Below are positions 18,754 through 27,515 of a stretch of 64,000 nt of DNA, piece after piece (the first letter of the stretch is position 1; every line of letters starts with the position of its first letter). This DNA is from Selenomonadales bacterium (GTDB taxonomy: Bacteria > Bacillota > Negativicutes > Selenomonadales > Selenomonadaceae). The position numbers were made by a program, and so were the translations under genes. Under the pieces are notes generated by a model. That model worked only from the letters and a program-made list of their open reading frames with translations. It made no database searches and had not been told where the DNA came from. The stretch lies in the NCBI GenBank assembly GCA_900769615.1, contig CAAGHH010000007.1, forward strand, positions 1-64,000, given 5' to 3'.

Positions 18754-18771
18754 GAATAAGGAGGGATAGAT

Positions 18772-19779
18772 ATGCTAAAAAAAGAAAAAATATTTGGCAT
18801 AATCATTTTATTAATAATTACAGCTTGTTTTAGTGGCTGCAGTTTACAAAAAGCTGATGCTGGCGATGAATTATGGGGACGTGCTGATGCTAAGGAAATA
18901 GATATTAATTCCAAGATTAGCGGGCGTGTCGTTGAGCTTAAAGTAAAAGAAGGTGATGTTGTTAAGAAAGGAGAGGTCATTGCGTATATAGATCAAAGGG
19001 ATTTGCTGGCGCAGAAAGCGCAAGCCGAGGCTAATATCAAAGCATTGCAAGCGCAAGTGCGTCAATGTGCGGTTGTAACCAGACTTCAAGATAGTACAGC
19101 CAAATCAAAGGTGGCAACGGCAAATGCTGGCTTAGGTTCGGCGCAGGCTAGTTTAGAATTAGCCGCTAAAGATTTTCGACGCTATGAAGAATTGTATGCC
19201 AGTGGTGCTGTTTCCAGGGCGGCTTATGATGCTTATAAAAGTAAGTATGAAGTTGCCAAGGAAAGTTATAATCAAAGCAATGCTAGTGTGAATGCAGCGC
19301 AGGCAGGGTTATTGCAAACTGATGCTAATCAGGCAGCTGCAGATGCTGCGCAAAAAAAATTAGATGCAGCAGAAGCTCAGCTGCAGCAAATAGAAGTGTC
19401 ATTGGATGAAACGGAAATAAAGGCACCGTTTGATGGTGTGATTACAGCCAAATATGTTGAAGAAGGTTCGATGATTTCGTTGGGAACGCCTTTGTTTGGG
19501 GTACAGGATCCGACTGATAATTGGGTTGATTTTAAGGTGCCGGAAACCAGACTAAAAGATTTTTTCGTTGGTCAAACACTGATTTTGGTGGCCAGAGATG
19601 GCAGCACAAAAGTAAAAGGGGAAATTACAGATATAAGTCAAAAATCGGAGTTTGCTACCCAACGGGCAACTAGTGAACGGGGGGATGATACGGATATAAT
19701 TTCTTATAATGTTAAAGTGCAGGTAAATAATAAAATATTACGGCCGGGTATGCGTTTTCAATATATAGCAGGCGAATAA
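18772..19779 (+). CDS. Lipoprotein periplasmic adaptor (HlyD/MFP family) of an efflux system
   Basis: A 335-aa protein. The signal peptide ends in lipobox FSGC (Cys near residue 23), so it is probably lipid-anchored. Order: beta-barrel/lipoyl half (INSKISGRVVELKVKEGDVV), a long coiled-coil hairpin (about 80-205, A/Q/K-rich), then the second lipoyl half (IKAPFDGVITAKYVEEGSMI) and a beta-barrel. It would bridge the two downstream permeases toward the outer membrane. It is first in a three-gene operon behind the TetR operator. No TolC-like gene is present locally. Confidence 0.88.
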   Translation: MLKKEKIFGIIILLIITACFSGCSLQKADAGDELWGRADAKEIDINSKISGRVVELKVKEGDVVKKGEVIAYIDQRDLLAQKAQAEANIKALQAQVRQCAVVTRLQDSTAKSKVATANAGLGSAQASLELAAKDFRRYEELYASGAVSRAAYDAYKSKYEVAKESYNQSNASVNAAQAGLLQTDANQAAADAAQKKLDAAEAQLQQIEVSLDETEIKAPFDGVITAKYVEEGSMISLGTPLFGVQDPTDNWVDFKVPETRLKDFFVGQTLILVARDGSTKVKGEITDISQKSEFATQRATSERGDDTDIISYNVKVQVNNKILRPGMRFQYIAGE

Positions 19780-19780
19780 A

Positions 19781-20974
19781 ATGAAGATATGTTATTGTTT
19801 GAAAAAGGAATGGAAACATTTGTGGCATGGGAAAATGCCGGCAGTATTAATTGTTTGGCTGCTTCCGCTAGTTTTTACTTTGGCTTTTGGTTTTATCTAT
19901 TATCAAAATACGGTTGAATCTATTGCTACGGTGGTATATGACGAAGAACAATCAGCAGTTAGCCGTACAGTAGTAGAAGCTTATAGTGATAGCGATAAAT
20001 TTAAAATAGTAGCACAAGCGGATAGTTATGAAGCTATGCAAGCTGAACTTGCTGAACATAGAGCTTTGGTTGGATTGTACATACCGAAGGATTTAGCAAA
20101 ATCTATTAAGCAGGGACAGCCAGTTAATTTGCTGCTTATTATAAATTCAGCCAATAATATGTTTGGCAATGCGGCCCTTACGGCGGCAACAGAGATTAAC
20201 AAAACCTTGTCAACAGGAATAGCAGCCAATCTTTTAGAAGCCAAAAATCTCTTGCCGTCGGCAGCGCTGAATACAGTCTATCCAGTTCGGCTGGGAGTAC
20301 GCATTGTTAATAATCCAGCTACAGGATATTCGTCATTTATGCTGGCGGGATTGACGATGAATGGTTTGCAAATAGCGATAATGCTGGTTTTATGTCCACT
20401 TATTGCTAGAGAATTTAGAGAACATAATTATGGAAATGATATATCATCGGCAATTATTATTTTTACTAAAGCTTTGTTAGTGGCGACGATAGCGGTAATT
20501 GCTTTTGGCTTGGATTTAATTTTTTTGCATTATATGTTTGCAATTCCGATAAAAGGTTCATTATTAGCGATATTTGCTATTATAGCAGCTTTTTCGCTGG
20601 CTGTTGCTGGTATAATGACGGTGTTTGCTGCGATTAGCTCGGATGAGGTCATGTCTATTGAGATACCGTTGCTTTATATTATGCCAGGATTGCTTTACAG
20701 TGGACTTAGCTGGCCTGATTTTTACATGAATGATTTAGCTATAAGTATAGCCAAATTATTTCCGCTATGGCATGCTGGTGATGCTGTACGCGATTTGTTA
20801 TTGGCTGGTTATACTTCGGATTTAGTGAAAAATATTTGGCAATTAATAGTTATGGGGAGTTGCTCGATGATTTTTAGTGCTGGCATTTTTGCCATGCGGC
20901 GGCGATGCGGAGCGGCAAAAATTATAGCATTTTTCAAGAGTTTTATCGGGGTAAAGAAAGGTGGACGAACATAA
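19781..20974 (+). CDS. ABC-2 type permease (YhhJ/YbhR-like), first of two
   Basis: A 397-aa membrane protein starting 1 nt after the adaptor gene. TM1 (about 20-42) is followed by a large extracytoplasmic domain (about 45-180), then five or more hydrophobic helices (about 190-375). The conserved ABC-2 stretch includes IMPGLLYSGLSWP and a final FPLWHAGDAVRDLLLAGY. This is the permease half of an ABC exporter. No ATP-binding protein is encoded in the operon, which ends after the second permease. Confidence 0.85.
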   Translation: MKICYCLKKEWKHLWHGKMPAVLIVWLLPLVFTLAFGFIYYQNTVESIATVVYDEEQSAVSRTVVEAYSDSDKFKIVAQADSYEAMQAELAEHRALVGLYIPKDLAKSIKQGQPVNLLLIINSANNMFGNAALTAATEINKTLSTGIAANLLEAKNLLPSAALNTVYPVRLGVRIVNNPATGYSSFMLAGLTMNGLQIAIMLVLCPLIAREFREHNYGNDISSAIIIFTKALLVATIAVIAFGLDLIFLHYMFAIPIKGSLLAIFAIIAAFSLAVAGIMTVFAAISSDEVMSIEIPLLYIMPGLLYSGLSWPDFYMNDLAISIAKLFPLWHAGDAVRDLLLAGYTSDLVKNIWQLIVMGSCSMIFSAGIFAMRRRCGAAKIIAFFKSFIGVKKGGRT

Positions 20975-22101
20975 TGCCCATTGTTGCTTTAGTCGTTCGC
21001 GAAATTAAAAATGCTTTTTATTATGATGCACGGCGAGCAATCTTTTTATTTGGTGCAGCAGCAGCGTATTTGATTTTATTTAGTATTTTGTATTTTCCGG
21101 GAGTAGTCAAAGAAATTCCAACAGTTATTTGCAATGAGGAAAATACCGCGTATAGTCGAAATTTGATTCAGTTAGTTGATGATGATGAAAGACTTAACGT
21201 AATTGGCGTAGTAAATAATATTGATGAGGCACGGCAAATGCTGCACGAAAAAAAAGCCTATGTAGCGGTTGTTATTTCTGCGGATTTTTCGCGTAAAATA
21301 CTTAATGGCGGTAATGAAAATGTACTGTTTATTTTTAACGGAGCTAATATTATTACTACTAATATAGCTTCGGCTGCTGGCAATGATATAATTAATACAT
21401 TTAATCAAAAATTTGCAGCGCGGCAAGCTGCTTTGCGTACTGGCGGTGATGAAAACGTATTAGGACAATTGATTTCACCAGTGACGACTACTATTCGTAT
21501 GCTTAATAATCCTGTTCAAAGCTATATGCTGTTTTTTATGCTGGGACTGGCAATGGCCGCTATGCAGCAAGGAATATTTCTGGCTATTGGAGCAGCAGTT
21601 CAAGGAGATATAAGCACAGCTGCTCAACTGACCGGAATTTCTAAAACGATGTTGTTGGCAGTAAAAGTGAGTGTATATTGGGTACTGGCTATGTTGTCAT
21701 TTGGACTAATTTGTACAATTACAGCTTTGGTCGGAATACCTAATAAGGCGCCTTGGGAAATGCTTTTTTGTTTAGCTGGTGCCTTTTCTTTGGCTGCTAT
21801 AGCTTTGGGAGTTTTGGTAGCATCATTATGTACTAATGAACTTCAATATGTACGGGCTTCTATTATGTATACAGTTCCGGCATTCATTTTTGGTGGCTAT
21901 ACCTGGCCAATTGAAAGCATGGGACCTTATATGCAAATGGCAGCTGAACTTTTTCCGATGACATGGATGGCTAATGCTATTCGTGAATTGTTTTTGGCTG
22001 GTAATTTAGCTATGTTTTCACAAAATATTTTGGCCTTAATGAGTATAGGCGGTATTTGTTTGCTATTTGGCAGCTGGTTATTTCAGCGTCGCTTTACCTA
22101 A
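20974..22101 (+). CDS. ABC-2 type permease, second of two
   Basis: A 375-aa membrane protein. ATG 20974 overlaps the previous stop by one base (TAATG) and follows AAAGGTGG. Same architecture as its neighbour: TM1 (about 25-45), an extracytoplasmic domain (about 45-185), a C-terminal TM cluster, and the parallel motif VPAFIFGGYTWP then FPMTWMANAIRELFLAG. The pair probably forms a heterodimeric channel in the YbhR/YbhS manner. The missing nucleotide-binding subunit must come from elsewhere, or the system uses another energy source. Confidence 0.85.
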   Translation: MPIVALVVREIKNAFYYDARRAIFLFGAAAAYLILFSILYFPGVVKEIPTVICNEENTAYSRNLIQLVDDDERLNVIGVVNNIDEARQMLHEKKAYVAVVISADFSRKILNGGNENVLFIFNGANIITTNIASAAGNDIINTFNQKFAARQAALRTGGDENVLGQLISPVTTTIRMLNNPVQSYMLFFMLGLAMAAMQQGIFLAIGAAVQGDISTAAQLTGISKTMLLAVKVSVYWVLAMLSFGLICTITALVGIPNKAPWEMLFCLAGAFSLAAIALGVLVASLCTNELQYVRASIMYTVPAFIFGGYTWPIESMGPYMQMAAELFPMTWMANAIRELFLAGNLAMFSQNILALMSIGGICLLFGSWLFQRRFT

Positions 22102-22273
22102 TCTGTTAGAAGTTAGCCTTTATTAGGTGAGTGATGGTGAATTGGTGTAAGCAATTGTATCTTGTAATGGATGTAAATTAGTTTTATTTAGTGGCATGAA
22201 TTCAGCAAATAGTGTAAAATAGACTGTATGCAAAATTAATTTGCCAACAGGTTTATATGGAGGGAAAAGATCC

Positions 22274-22840
22274 ATGAAGAAAATCATTCAAATGCTGGTC
22301 GCAGCTTGTTTGGTTGTGCTCAGCACCCAGGTAGCTTTTGCGAATTCGGACAAGGTAACATTGCAAGATGGAGCCGATATTGCATCGGTAAAGCGAATAG
22401 CAGTTGCGATGCCACTTTATCAGCAGCTCGATGTCAAAGCACCGAATAAAGAACAGCTGACGCAGATTGTTTATGATGCCAGCCGGGTATCGCGCTCGTA
22501 TGTAGTATCGTATGATGCGGTAGCTGAAGGTATAAAGCTAGCATCAAATGTTGATATTAAAGCGCTTGATCGCCGGCAGGCAGCTAAGGAATATAAAGCG
22601 AATGTAGCTAAATTTGCTGATGCTTATGTCGTACTGACAGTAGCCAACAGCAGCCGGACGACATTCTTCTTTGATGTGTTCAAAGCTGGCACTAATCAGC
22701 TCTTGTATTCTTATGAGATTCAAGCTAATCGCAGCGAAGCAGACAATGTAGAAACTTATAACAATCTTTGTGAGCAGTTCTATAAGCATTTTGAACGTTC
22801 AGCAACGGAACAGCTTAAAGATGGTGCTAAAAAGAAATAA
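22274..22840 (+). CDS. Secreted protein of unknown function
   Basis: A 188-aa protein. ATG 22274 is chosen for GGAGGG at 22259-22264. A clear Sec signal peptide (MKKIIQMLVAACLVVLSTQ then VAFANS) is followed by a soluble domain with alternating strands and helices (VKRIAVAMPLYQQLD, ADAYVVLTVANSS, FFFDVFKAGTNQLLYSYEI). No Cys. The layout loosely resembles periplasmic proteins of the GNA1162/LpoB-like alpha/beta class, but I do not assign it. Convergent with the transglycosylase, sharing a bidirectional terminator. Confidence 0.8.
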   Translation: MKKIIQMLVAACLVVLSTQVAFANSDKVTLQDGADIASVKRIAVAMPLYQQLDVKAPNKEQLTQIVYDASRVSRSYVVSYDAVAEGIKLASNVDIKALDRRQAAKEYKANVAKFADAYVVLTVANSSRTTFFFDVFKAGTNQLLYSYEIQANRSEADNVETYNNLCEQFYKHFERSATEQLKDGAKKK

Positions 22841-22842
22841 AT

Positions 22843-22888
22843 AAAAATACCAGTATTGGCTGTTTTTTAGCTAATACTGGTATTTTTT
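22843..22888. terminator. Bidirectional terminator
   Basis: An 18-bp stem starting AAAAATACCAGTATTGGC with its complement near 22870-22887. A/T runs on both sides serve the convergent genes. Confidence 0.87.
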
Positions 22889-23720
22889 AATGAGCAAGGT
22901 ATATTGGTTTTATTTTGGCAGATTCAGCGGTAGCTTCATCAATATAGCCGCAGCGAACCATGGCATCAATGACGATGAACTGCCGTTTTTTTGCCATCAT
23001 AAAGTCAACATAAGGTGAATATAATGATGGTGCGTTGGGCAAACCGGCTAACATAGCAGCTTCGGGAAGCTGTAAGTTTTTAGGCGCTTTGCCAAAGTAC
23101 CCTTGAGAAGCATCGCTAATACCATAAAAATTAGATCCGTAGTAAATAGTATTTAAATACAATTCGAGAATTTCATCCTTGGAATAGTTGGCTTCGATAT
23201 CTAGTGCTAGCAGGAGTTCTTCGGCTTTGCGGCCAAATGATTGTTCGTGGGATAAAAAAAGATTTTTTACTAATTGCTGAGTGATAGTACTGGCCCCTTC
23301 TTCAATTTGACCATATTGTAAATTAACCAAGGCAGCTCGAGCGATGCCTTCGACATCAAAGCCGTGATGACTGTAAAAGCGATTGTCTTCGACGGCGATA
23401 ACTGCCTCTTGCAGGGATTTAGGTATGTCGCGCAGCTTGACATAATTCTCTTGATTGATTCGGCTGTTAACAGCGCGCTTTATAAAAACAAGACGATTGA
23501 GCCGGTCAAGGGCTGATAGCTTATCATTTTGTTCCGTTTGCTGAATGGCAGGTGGTGTGCTCGGAAGCTTTGGCAACAGGTCGCCTGCATGCTGCCAGGT
23601 TTTAGGTGAAAAAAAAGCCGTTCCGCCAGCCAGCAGGAAAGTAATTAAAAATACTGCGCCGAGGAAAAATAAAAAGCGAAATAATCGTGCTAATAAACGT
23701 CGTTTATTTGATTTTCGCAT
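22887..23720 (-). CDS. mtgA: Monofunctional peptidoglycan glycosyltransferase (GT51)
   Basis: A 277-aa protein. The start at 23720 is chosen because AAGGAG lies 6 nt upstream on the minus strand. A basic cytoplasmic N-terminus and one TM (about 12-34) anchor a GT51 domain. Catalytic Glu is in VEDNRFYSHHGFD, followed by GASTITQQLVKNLF, the second Glu motif ILELYLNTIYYG, and EAAMLAGLPNAPSLYSP. It polymerises lipid II glycan strands. No transpeptidase domain follows, so it is a monofunctional transglycosylase rather than a full class A PBP. Confidence 0.92.
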   Translation of the reverse strand: MRKSNKRRLLARLFRFLFFLGAVFLITFLLAGGTAFFSPKTWQHAGDLLPKLPSTPPAIQQTEQNDKLSALDRLNRLVFIKRAVNSRINQENYVKLRDIPKSLQEAVIAVEDNRFYSHHGFDVEGIARAALVNLQYGQIEEGASTITQQLVKNLFLSHEQSFGRKAEELLLALDIEANYSKDEILELYLNTIYYGSNFYGISDASQGYFGKAPKNLQLPEAAMLAGLPNAPSLYSPYVDFMMAKKRQFIVIDAMVRCGYIDEATAESAKIKPIYLAH

Positions 23721-23817
23721 AAAAAACTCCTTCCTAGTATGAATAACTTTCAATATTATACCGCTATTGTTAAAGTTTTGCTACCGTAATTAATTTTAAT
23801 TAATCACAAAAACACTC

Positions 23818-23847
23818 TTGCAAGTTTATGCATAAAAGATGTATAAT
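23818..23847 (+). promoter_or_regulatory. Candidate promoter of the arg operon
   Basis: TTGCAA at 23818-23823, an 18-bp spacer, and TATAAT at 23842-23847. It is overlapped almost completely by the ARG-box-like sequence at 23825-23850, a natural repression geometry. A second TATAAT at 23937-23942 could be an alternative. Confidence 0.6.
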
Positions 23848-23850
23848 TAT
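23825..23850. promoter_or_regulatory. ARG-box-like operator upstream of argC
   Basis: TTTATGCATAAAAGATGTAT followed by AATTAT. The first 20 bases match the site at 30022 upstream of argF except at one position. A/T-rich imperfect palindromic halves with CAT/ATG fit ArgR/AhrC boxes. The ArgR identity is inference. Confidence 0.6.
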
Positions 23851-23979
23851 AAACATGGTTCAGCATGTGCAGCAAAAGCGATAATGTTATCGTACCGTTG
23901 TGTAGTTTTTCTATGGCAAAACTTGCCAAGTGGGGGTATAATATAGCCGTTATATTGTACAGTTTAAGGAGGAATTATG

Positions 23980-25014
23980 ATGAAGGTTAGTGTTTTGGGG
24001 GCTACCGGTTACGCTGGGGCTGAACTTTTGCGCATCCTTTACAACCACCCGCAGGCTGAAGTCGTACATATCACCTCAGAAAGTCATACAGGGGAAAATA
24101 TCAGTGATTTGTATCCGCATTTGCGCGGTATTTATGATATGAAGCTTGAGAGTATGCAAGACATCGAAGCTATTGGTGATGATAGTGATTTTGTATTCAT
24201 TGGACTGCCGCATGGACATGCTATGGAAGTCGGCAAGAAATTAGCTGACAAACCGGTTCGTATTATTGACCTGGGGGCAGATTATCGCTTTGCTGATACC
24301 AGTATCTATGAAGCTTGGTATCATGTGCCGCATACCCATCAGGATGCCGAAAGGGTTTATGGTTTAGCGGAGCTTTACCGTGAAGAAATTCGTCAAGCTA
24401 AAATTATTGGCAATGCTGGCTGCTTTACTACTGCTAGCATTTTAGCCTTAGCGCCGCTGGCTAAGCAGCATTTGATAGATGTAAATACTATTATTGTTGA
24501 TGCTAAATCCGGCGTTTCAGGTGCTGGACGCTCAGCTAAGCAGGCAAATCATTTTCCAGAGCTCTATGATAATTTTAAAGCCTACAATGTGGCTAAACAT
24601 CGTCATACGCCTGAAATTGAACAGGCAGTTACCGATTTGTCGGGAGAAAAGACGGTTATTAACTTTACCCCGCATTTGGTACCGATGTCACGAGGAATCC
24701 TCGCTACCTGCTATGCTAGCTTAAAGGATGGTGTTATGCCGGAGCTCGTCGATGCGGCTTATGAGAAGCTTTATGGCAAAGAGCATTTTATCAGGCTCTT
24801 GGGGCGTGGCGCTTATCCGTCAACTAAGGAAGTCCGTGGCTCGAATTTCTGCGACATAGCTTGGCATATTGATACTCGCACCAATAGGGTAATCGTACTT
24901 TCAGCTATTGATAATCTGGTCAAGGGCGCAGCTGGGCAAGCCGTGCAAAACTTTAACATTGCTTGTGGTTTTGATGAAAAAACTGGGCTGAATTTTGTAC
25001 CAATGTATCCTTGA
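23980..25014 (+). CDS. argC: N-acetyl-gamma-glutamyl-phosphate reductase ArgC
   Basis: A 344-aa protein; of two adjacent ATGs, 23980 has the better spacing to AGGAGG. It catalyses the NADPH-dependent reduction of N-acetylglutamyl phosphate to the semialdehyde, step three of ornithine synthesis. The N-terminal Rossmann motif VLGATGYAGAEL, the active-site Cys in GNAGCFTTASIL, and the substrate stretch DAKSGVSGAGR are all present. First gene of the arginine operon, behind a candidate ArgR-controlled promoter. Confidence 0.97.
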   Translation: MKVSVLGATGYAGAELLRILYNHPQAEVVHITSESHTGENISDLYPHLRGIYDMKLESMQDIEAIGDDSDFVFIGLPHGHAMEVGKKLADKPVRIIDLGADYRFADTSIYEAWYHVPHTHQDAERVYGLAELYREEIRQAKIIGNAGCFTTASILALAPLAKQHLIDVNTIIVDAKSGVSGAGRSAKQANHFPELYDNFKAYNVAKHRHTPEIEQAVTDLSGEKTVINFTPHLVPMSRGILATCYASLKDGVMPELVDAAYEKLYGKEHFIRLLGRGAYPSTKEVRGSNFCDIAWHIDTRTNRVIVLSAIDNLVKGAAGQAVQNFNIACGFDEKTGLNFVPMYP

Positions 25015-25058
25015 TGCTTAGTAAAAATAAGCATTGCATATAAATGGAGGAATTATTT

Positions 25059-26270
25059 ATGTTTAGTGAAGAAAACGCTAAGGCTGGCGTTACTTATCCG
25101 CAGGGCTTTAAAGCAGCTGGCGTTAAAGCTGGTATCAAGAAAAGCGGCAAATTGGATGTAGCAGTTATTTATACCGAAAAAGAAGCAGCTGTTGCTGGTA
25201 CCTTTACCCAAAATGCAGTAGCCGCCGCACCGGTATTTGCTTCAAAAGCAGTAGTTAAAACCGGAACCGCTCATGCTATCGCTGCTAATGCTGGCTGTGC
25301 TAATGCCTGCACAGGTGAGCAGGGAGCCAAGGATGCGGCTAAAATGCAGGAAATAGCTGCTAGCGCGCTTGGCTGTAACAATGATGATGTAATTGTTGCG
25401 TCTACTGGTGTTATCGGTGTCAATTTGCCAATGGATAAAATGGAAAAGGGCATCAAACAGGCGGTAAGTGAACTTGCAACTGATGGCAGTGTCAATGCTG
25501 GCAATGCTATCATTACTACGGATACATATTCAAAATCCTGCGCTACGGAAGTAGAAATCGGTGGTAAAAAAGTTCGTTTTGGTGCTATTGCTAAAGGCTC
25601 GGGCATGATTCAGCCGAATATGGCAACGATGCTTTGCTTTATAACGACTGATGCCGCTATTGATAGCAAACTGTTGCAGCAGGCACTTTCAGAAGTTGTT
25701 GAAGTATCCTTCAATATGATTTCAATTGATGGTGATATGAGCACCAATGATATGGCTATTGTTTTAGCTAATGGTGCGGCTGGTAATGCTAAAATTACAG
25801 AAAAGAATGCTGATTATGTAACGTTTAAGAACACTTTGCAGGAGATTTGCCAAGGCTTGGCTCGTCGTATTGCGTCTGATGGCGAGGGTGCTACCAAATT
25901 TTTGACGGTAAACGTTCATGGTACCAAGAGCTTTGCTGATGCTAAGACTATCGGTATGAGTGTTGCCAAGAGTCCGCTGGTTAAGACGGCGTTCTTTGGT
26001 GAAGATCCGAATTGGGGCCGAGTAATTTGTGCTGTCGGTTATGCTGGGGTGCCAATGGATCCTAAGAAGACGGTAGTTAAATTCGGTGGCATTACGGTTT
26101 ATGCTAATGGCGTTGGTGCTGAATTTGAAGAAGAGGCTTTGCGCAAAGTTATGGAGGAGCATGATATCGTTATTGATATTGATCTTGGCGATGGTGACAG
26201 TGAAGCTACAGTCTGGACTTGTGATTTCTCGTATGAATACGTGAAGATAAACGGTGAATATCACACCTGA
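25059..26270 (+). CDS. argJ: Glutamate N-acetyltransferase / amino-acid acetyltransferase ArgJ
   Basis: A 403-aa protein. ATG 25059 is used because GGAGGAA (25046-25052) precedes it. It recycles acetyl from N-acetylornithine to glutamate and may also use acetyl-CoA. The self-cleavage site lies in KGSGMIQPNMATML, where the Thr becomes the N-terminal nucleophile of the beta chain. The family's N-terminal AGVTYPQGFKAAGVKAGIK is seen. Presence of argJ and absence of argA/argE here imply the cyclic pathway. Confidence 0.97.
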   Translation: MFSEENAKAGVTYPQGFKAAGVKAGIKKSGKLDVAVIYTEKEAAVAGTFTQNAVAAAPVFASKAVVKTGTAHAIAANAGCANACTGEQGAKDAAKMQEIAASALGCNNDDVIVASTGVIGVNLPMDKMEKGIKQAVSELATDGSVNAGNAIITTDTYSKSCATEVEIGGKKVRFGAIAKGSGMIQPNMATMLCFITTDAAIDSKLLQQALSEVVEVSFNMISIDGDMSTNDMAIVLANGAAGNAKITEKNADYVTFKNTLQEICQGLARRIASDGEGATKFLTVNVHGTKSFADAKTIGMSVAKSPLVKTAFFGEDPNWGRVICAVGYAGVPMDPKKTVVKFGGITVYANGVGAEFEEEALRKVMEEHDIVIDIDLGDGDSEATVWTCDFSYEYVKINGEYHT

Positions 26271-26322
26271 TAGGCAGCCTAAGCTATGGCAAAATTATGA
26301 GAATGGAAAGGGAGTCGATTCT

Positions 26323-27207
26323 TTGTTTTCAGCTAAAGATAAAGCTTCGATACTCGTTGAGGCACTTCCGTATATTCAGGAATTCTATGGCAAAACCATT
26401 GTTATAAAATATGGTGGTAATGCTATGGTAAGTGATGAACTTAAAGAAAAGGTCATGCAGGATATCGCTTTAATGAAGTATGTAGGCATTCGTCCGGTTA
26501 TAGTTCATGGCGGTGGTCCGGAAATAACCGGCTTTTTGAAAAAAGTAGGCAAGCAGTCAGCATTTGTTGCTGGACTTAGAGTTACGGATGAAGAAACTGT
26601 TGAGATAGCCGAGATGGTGCTTGATGGCAAGGTTAATTCTGAAATAGTTAATTTGCTAAATCACCGTGGCGTCAGAGCAGTAGGTCTTAGTGGCAAGGAT
26701 GCTGGTCTTATTGAGGCTCGTAAAAAATTAGCAACGGTTTATGATGGTGATACGGCTAAAAAGGTAGATATTGGCTATGTTGGTGAGGTAGCTAATGTCA
26801 ATACTGACCTGTTGGAAGATTTGCTTGATCAAGATTATGTGCCAATCATAGCGCCAATTGGAGTCGGAAAAAATGGCGAAAGCTATAATATCAATGCTGA
26901 TTATGTGGCAGCAGAAATTGCTGGTGCTTTGCAGGCGGAAAAATTGCTGCTCCTCACTGATATTGAAGGTATTTACAAGGATTTTAATGATAAATCCACA
27001 TTTATTTCAACGCTGCATTTGCCGGAAGCACGTGAGTATATAAAAGAAGGGATTATTGCTGGCGGTATGATTCCTAAGGTAGAGGCCTGCCTCACGGCAT
27101 TAGAGCAAGGTGCTGGCAAGACCCACATTATTGATGGCCGGCTTGATCACTCGATAATACTTGAAGTATTCACGTCTAAGGGTATTGGCACGCAGGTGGT
27201 AAGATAA
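26323..27207 (+). CDS. argB: Acetylglutamate kinase ArgB
   Basis: A 294-aa protein. TTG 26323 follows AAAGGGAG at 8 nt and gives the usual length; an upstream ATG at 26254 would overlap argJ and lacks a site. It phosphorylates N-acetylglutamate. Amino-acid kinase motifs: IVIKYGGNAM, VHGGGPEI, GLSGKDAGLI, and the C-terminal AGGMIPKVEACL. Its stop TAA (27205-27207) lies inside the 7-bp repeat that marks the left edge of the IscB element. Confidence 0.96.
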   Translation: MFSAKDKASILVEALPYIQEFYGKTIVIKYGGNAMVSDELKEKVMQDIALMKYVGIRPVIVHGGGPEITGFLKKVGKQSAFVAGLRVTDEETVEIAEMVLDGKVNSEIVNLLNHRGVRAVGLSGKDAGLIEARKKLATVYDGDTAKKVDIGYVGEVANVNTDLLEDLLDQDYVPIIAPIGVGKNGESYNINADYVAAEIAGALQAEKLLLLTDIEGIYKDFNDKSTFISTLHLPEAREYIKEGIIAGGMIPKVEACLTALEQGAGKTHIIDGRLDHSIILEVFTSKGIGTQVVR

Positions 27208-27210
27208 GGA

Positions 27211-27515
27211 CGAACTCATAAGTAGTCGATAACATCGATAAATCTACGCATAAGTGGACAAATATCTCATGCATAGATGCTTATGAAGCCGTTTCCAGCC
27301 CCGGTGACCGTGTTCAGCGAAAGCTGCTTGCGGGATGAACTAAGTTATCAGAATAAGCTAAATACTCACCTGCGGATGTAAACCATCAGTCCGCAGCTCT
27401 GAGAGTGCCAACCAAGAAACATCGCTAATGTCCTGCGGTGATAACAGGGAAACACATGGGCTTCCTGACGACATGGGCAAGAAGGAAAATTCTTCCGAAA
27501 GGAAAGGTGGCAGAG
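27211..27515 (+). ncRNA. Candidate IscB omega-RNA region
   Basis: A 305-nt stretch directly upstream of iscB with no convincing coding frame and many stems: TCGAT/ATCGA (27226-27238), CATAAG/CTTATG (27249/27280), GTTCA...TGAAC enclosing a GC-GAAA-GC tetraloop (27312-27340), CTGCGGA/TCCGCAG (27370-27396), CCTG/CAGG (27432-27448), and TTCC-GAAA-GGAA just before the start codon. In known IscB systems the guide RNA is encoded exactly here, its scaffold inside the element and its guide from the flank 5' of the left end. Limits are approximate; the guide itself would lie in the argB 3' end. Confidence 0.7.

Noticed and set aside
20905..20973. Extended N-terminus for the second ABC-2 permease
   Set aside because: It would overlap the first permease by 70 nt. 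ATG 20974 has its own Shine-Dalgarno and a coupled stop/start.
27438..27515. GTG-initiated longer iscB
   Set aside because: No ribosome-binding site at 27438, and the extension overlaps stems of the candidate RNA. ATG 27516 has AAAGGTGG and gives the expected N-terminus.
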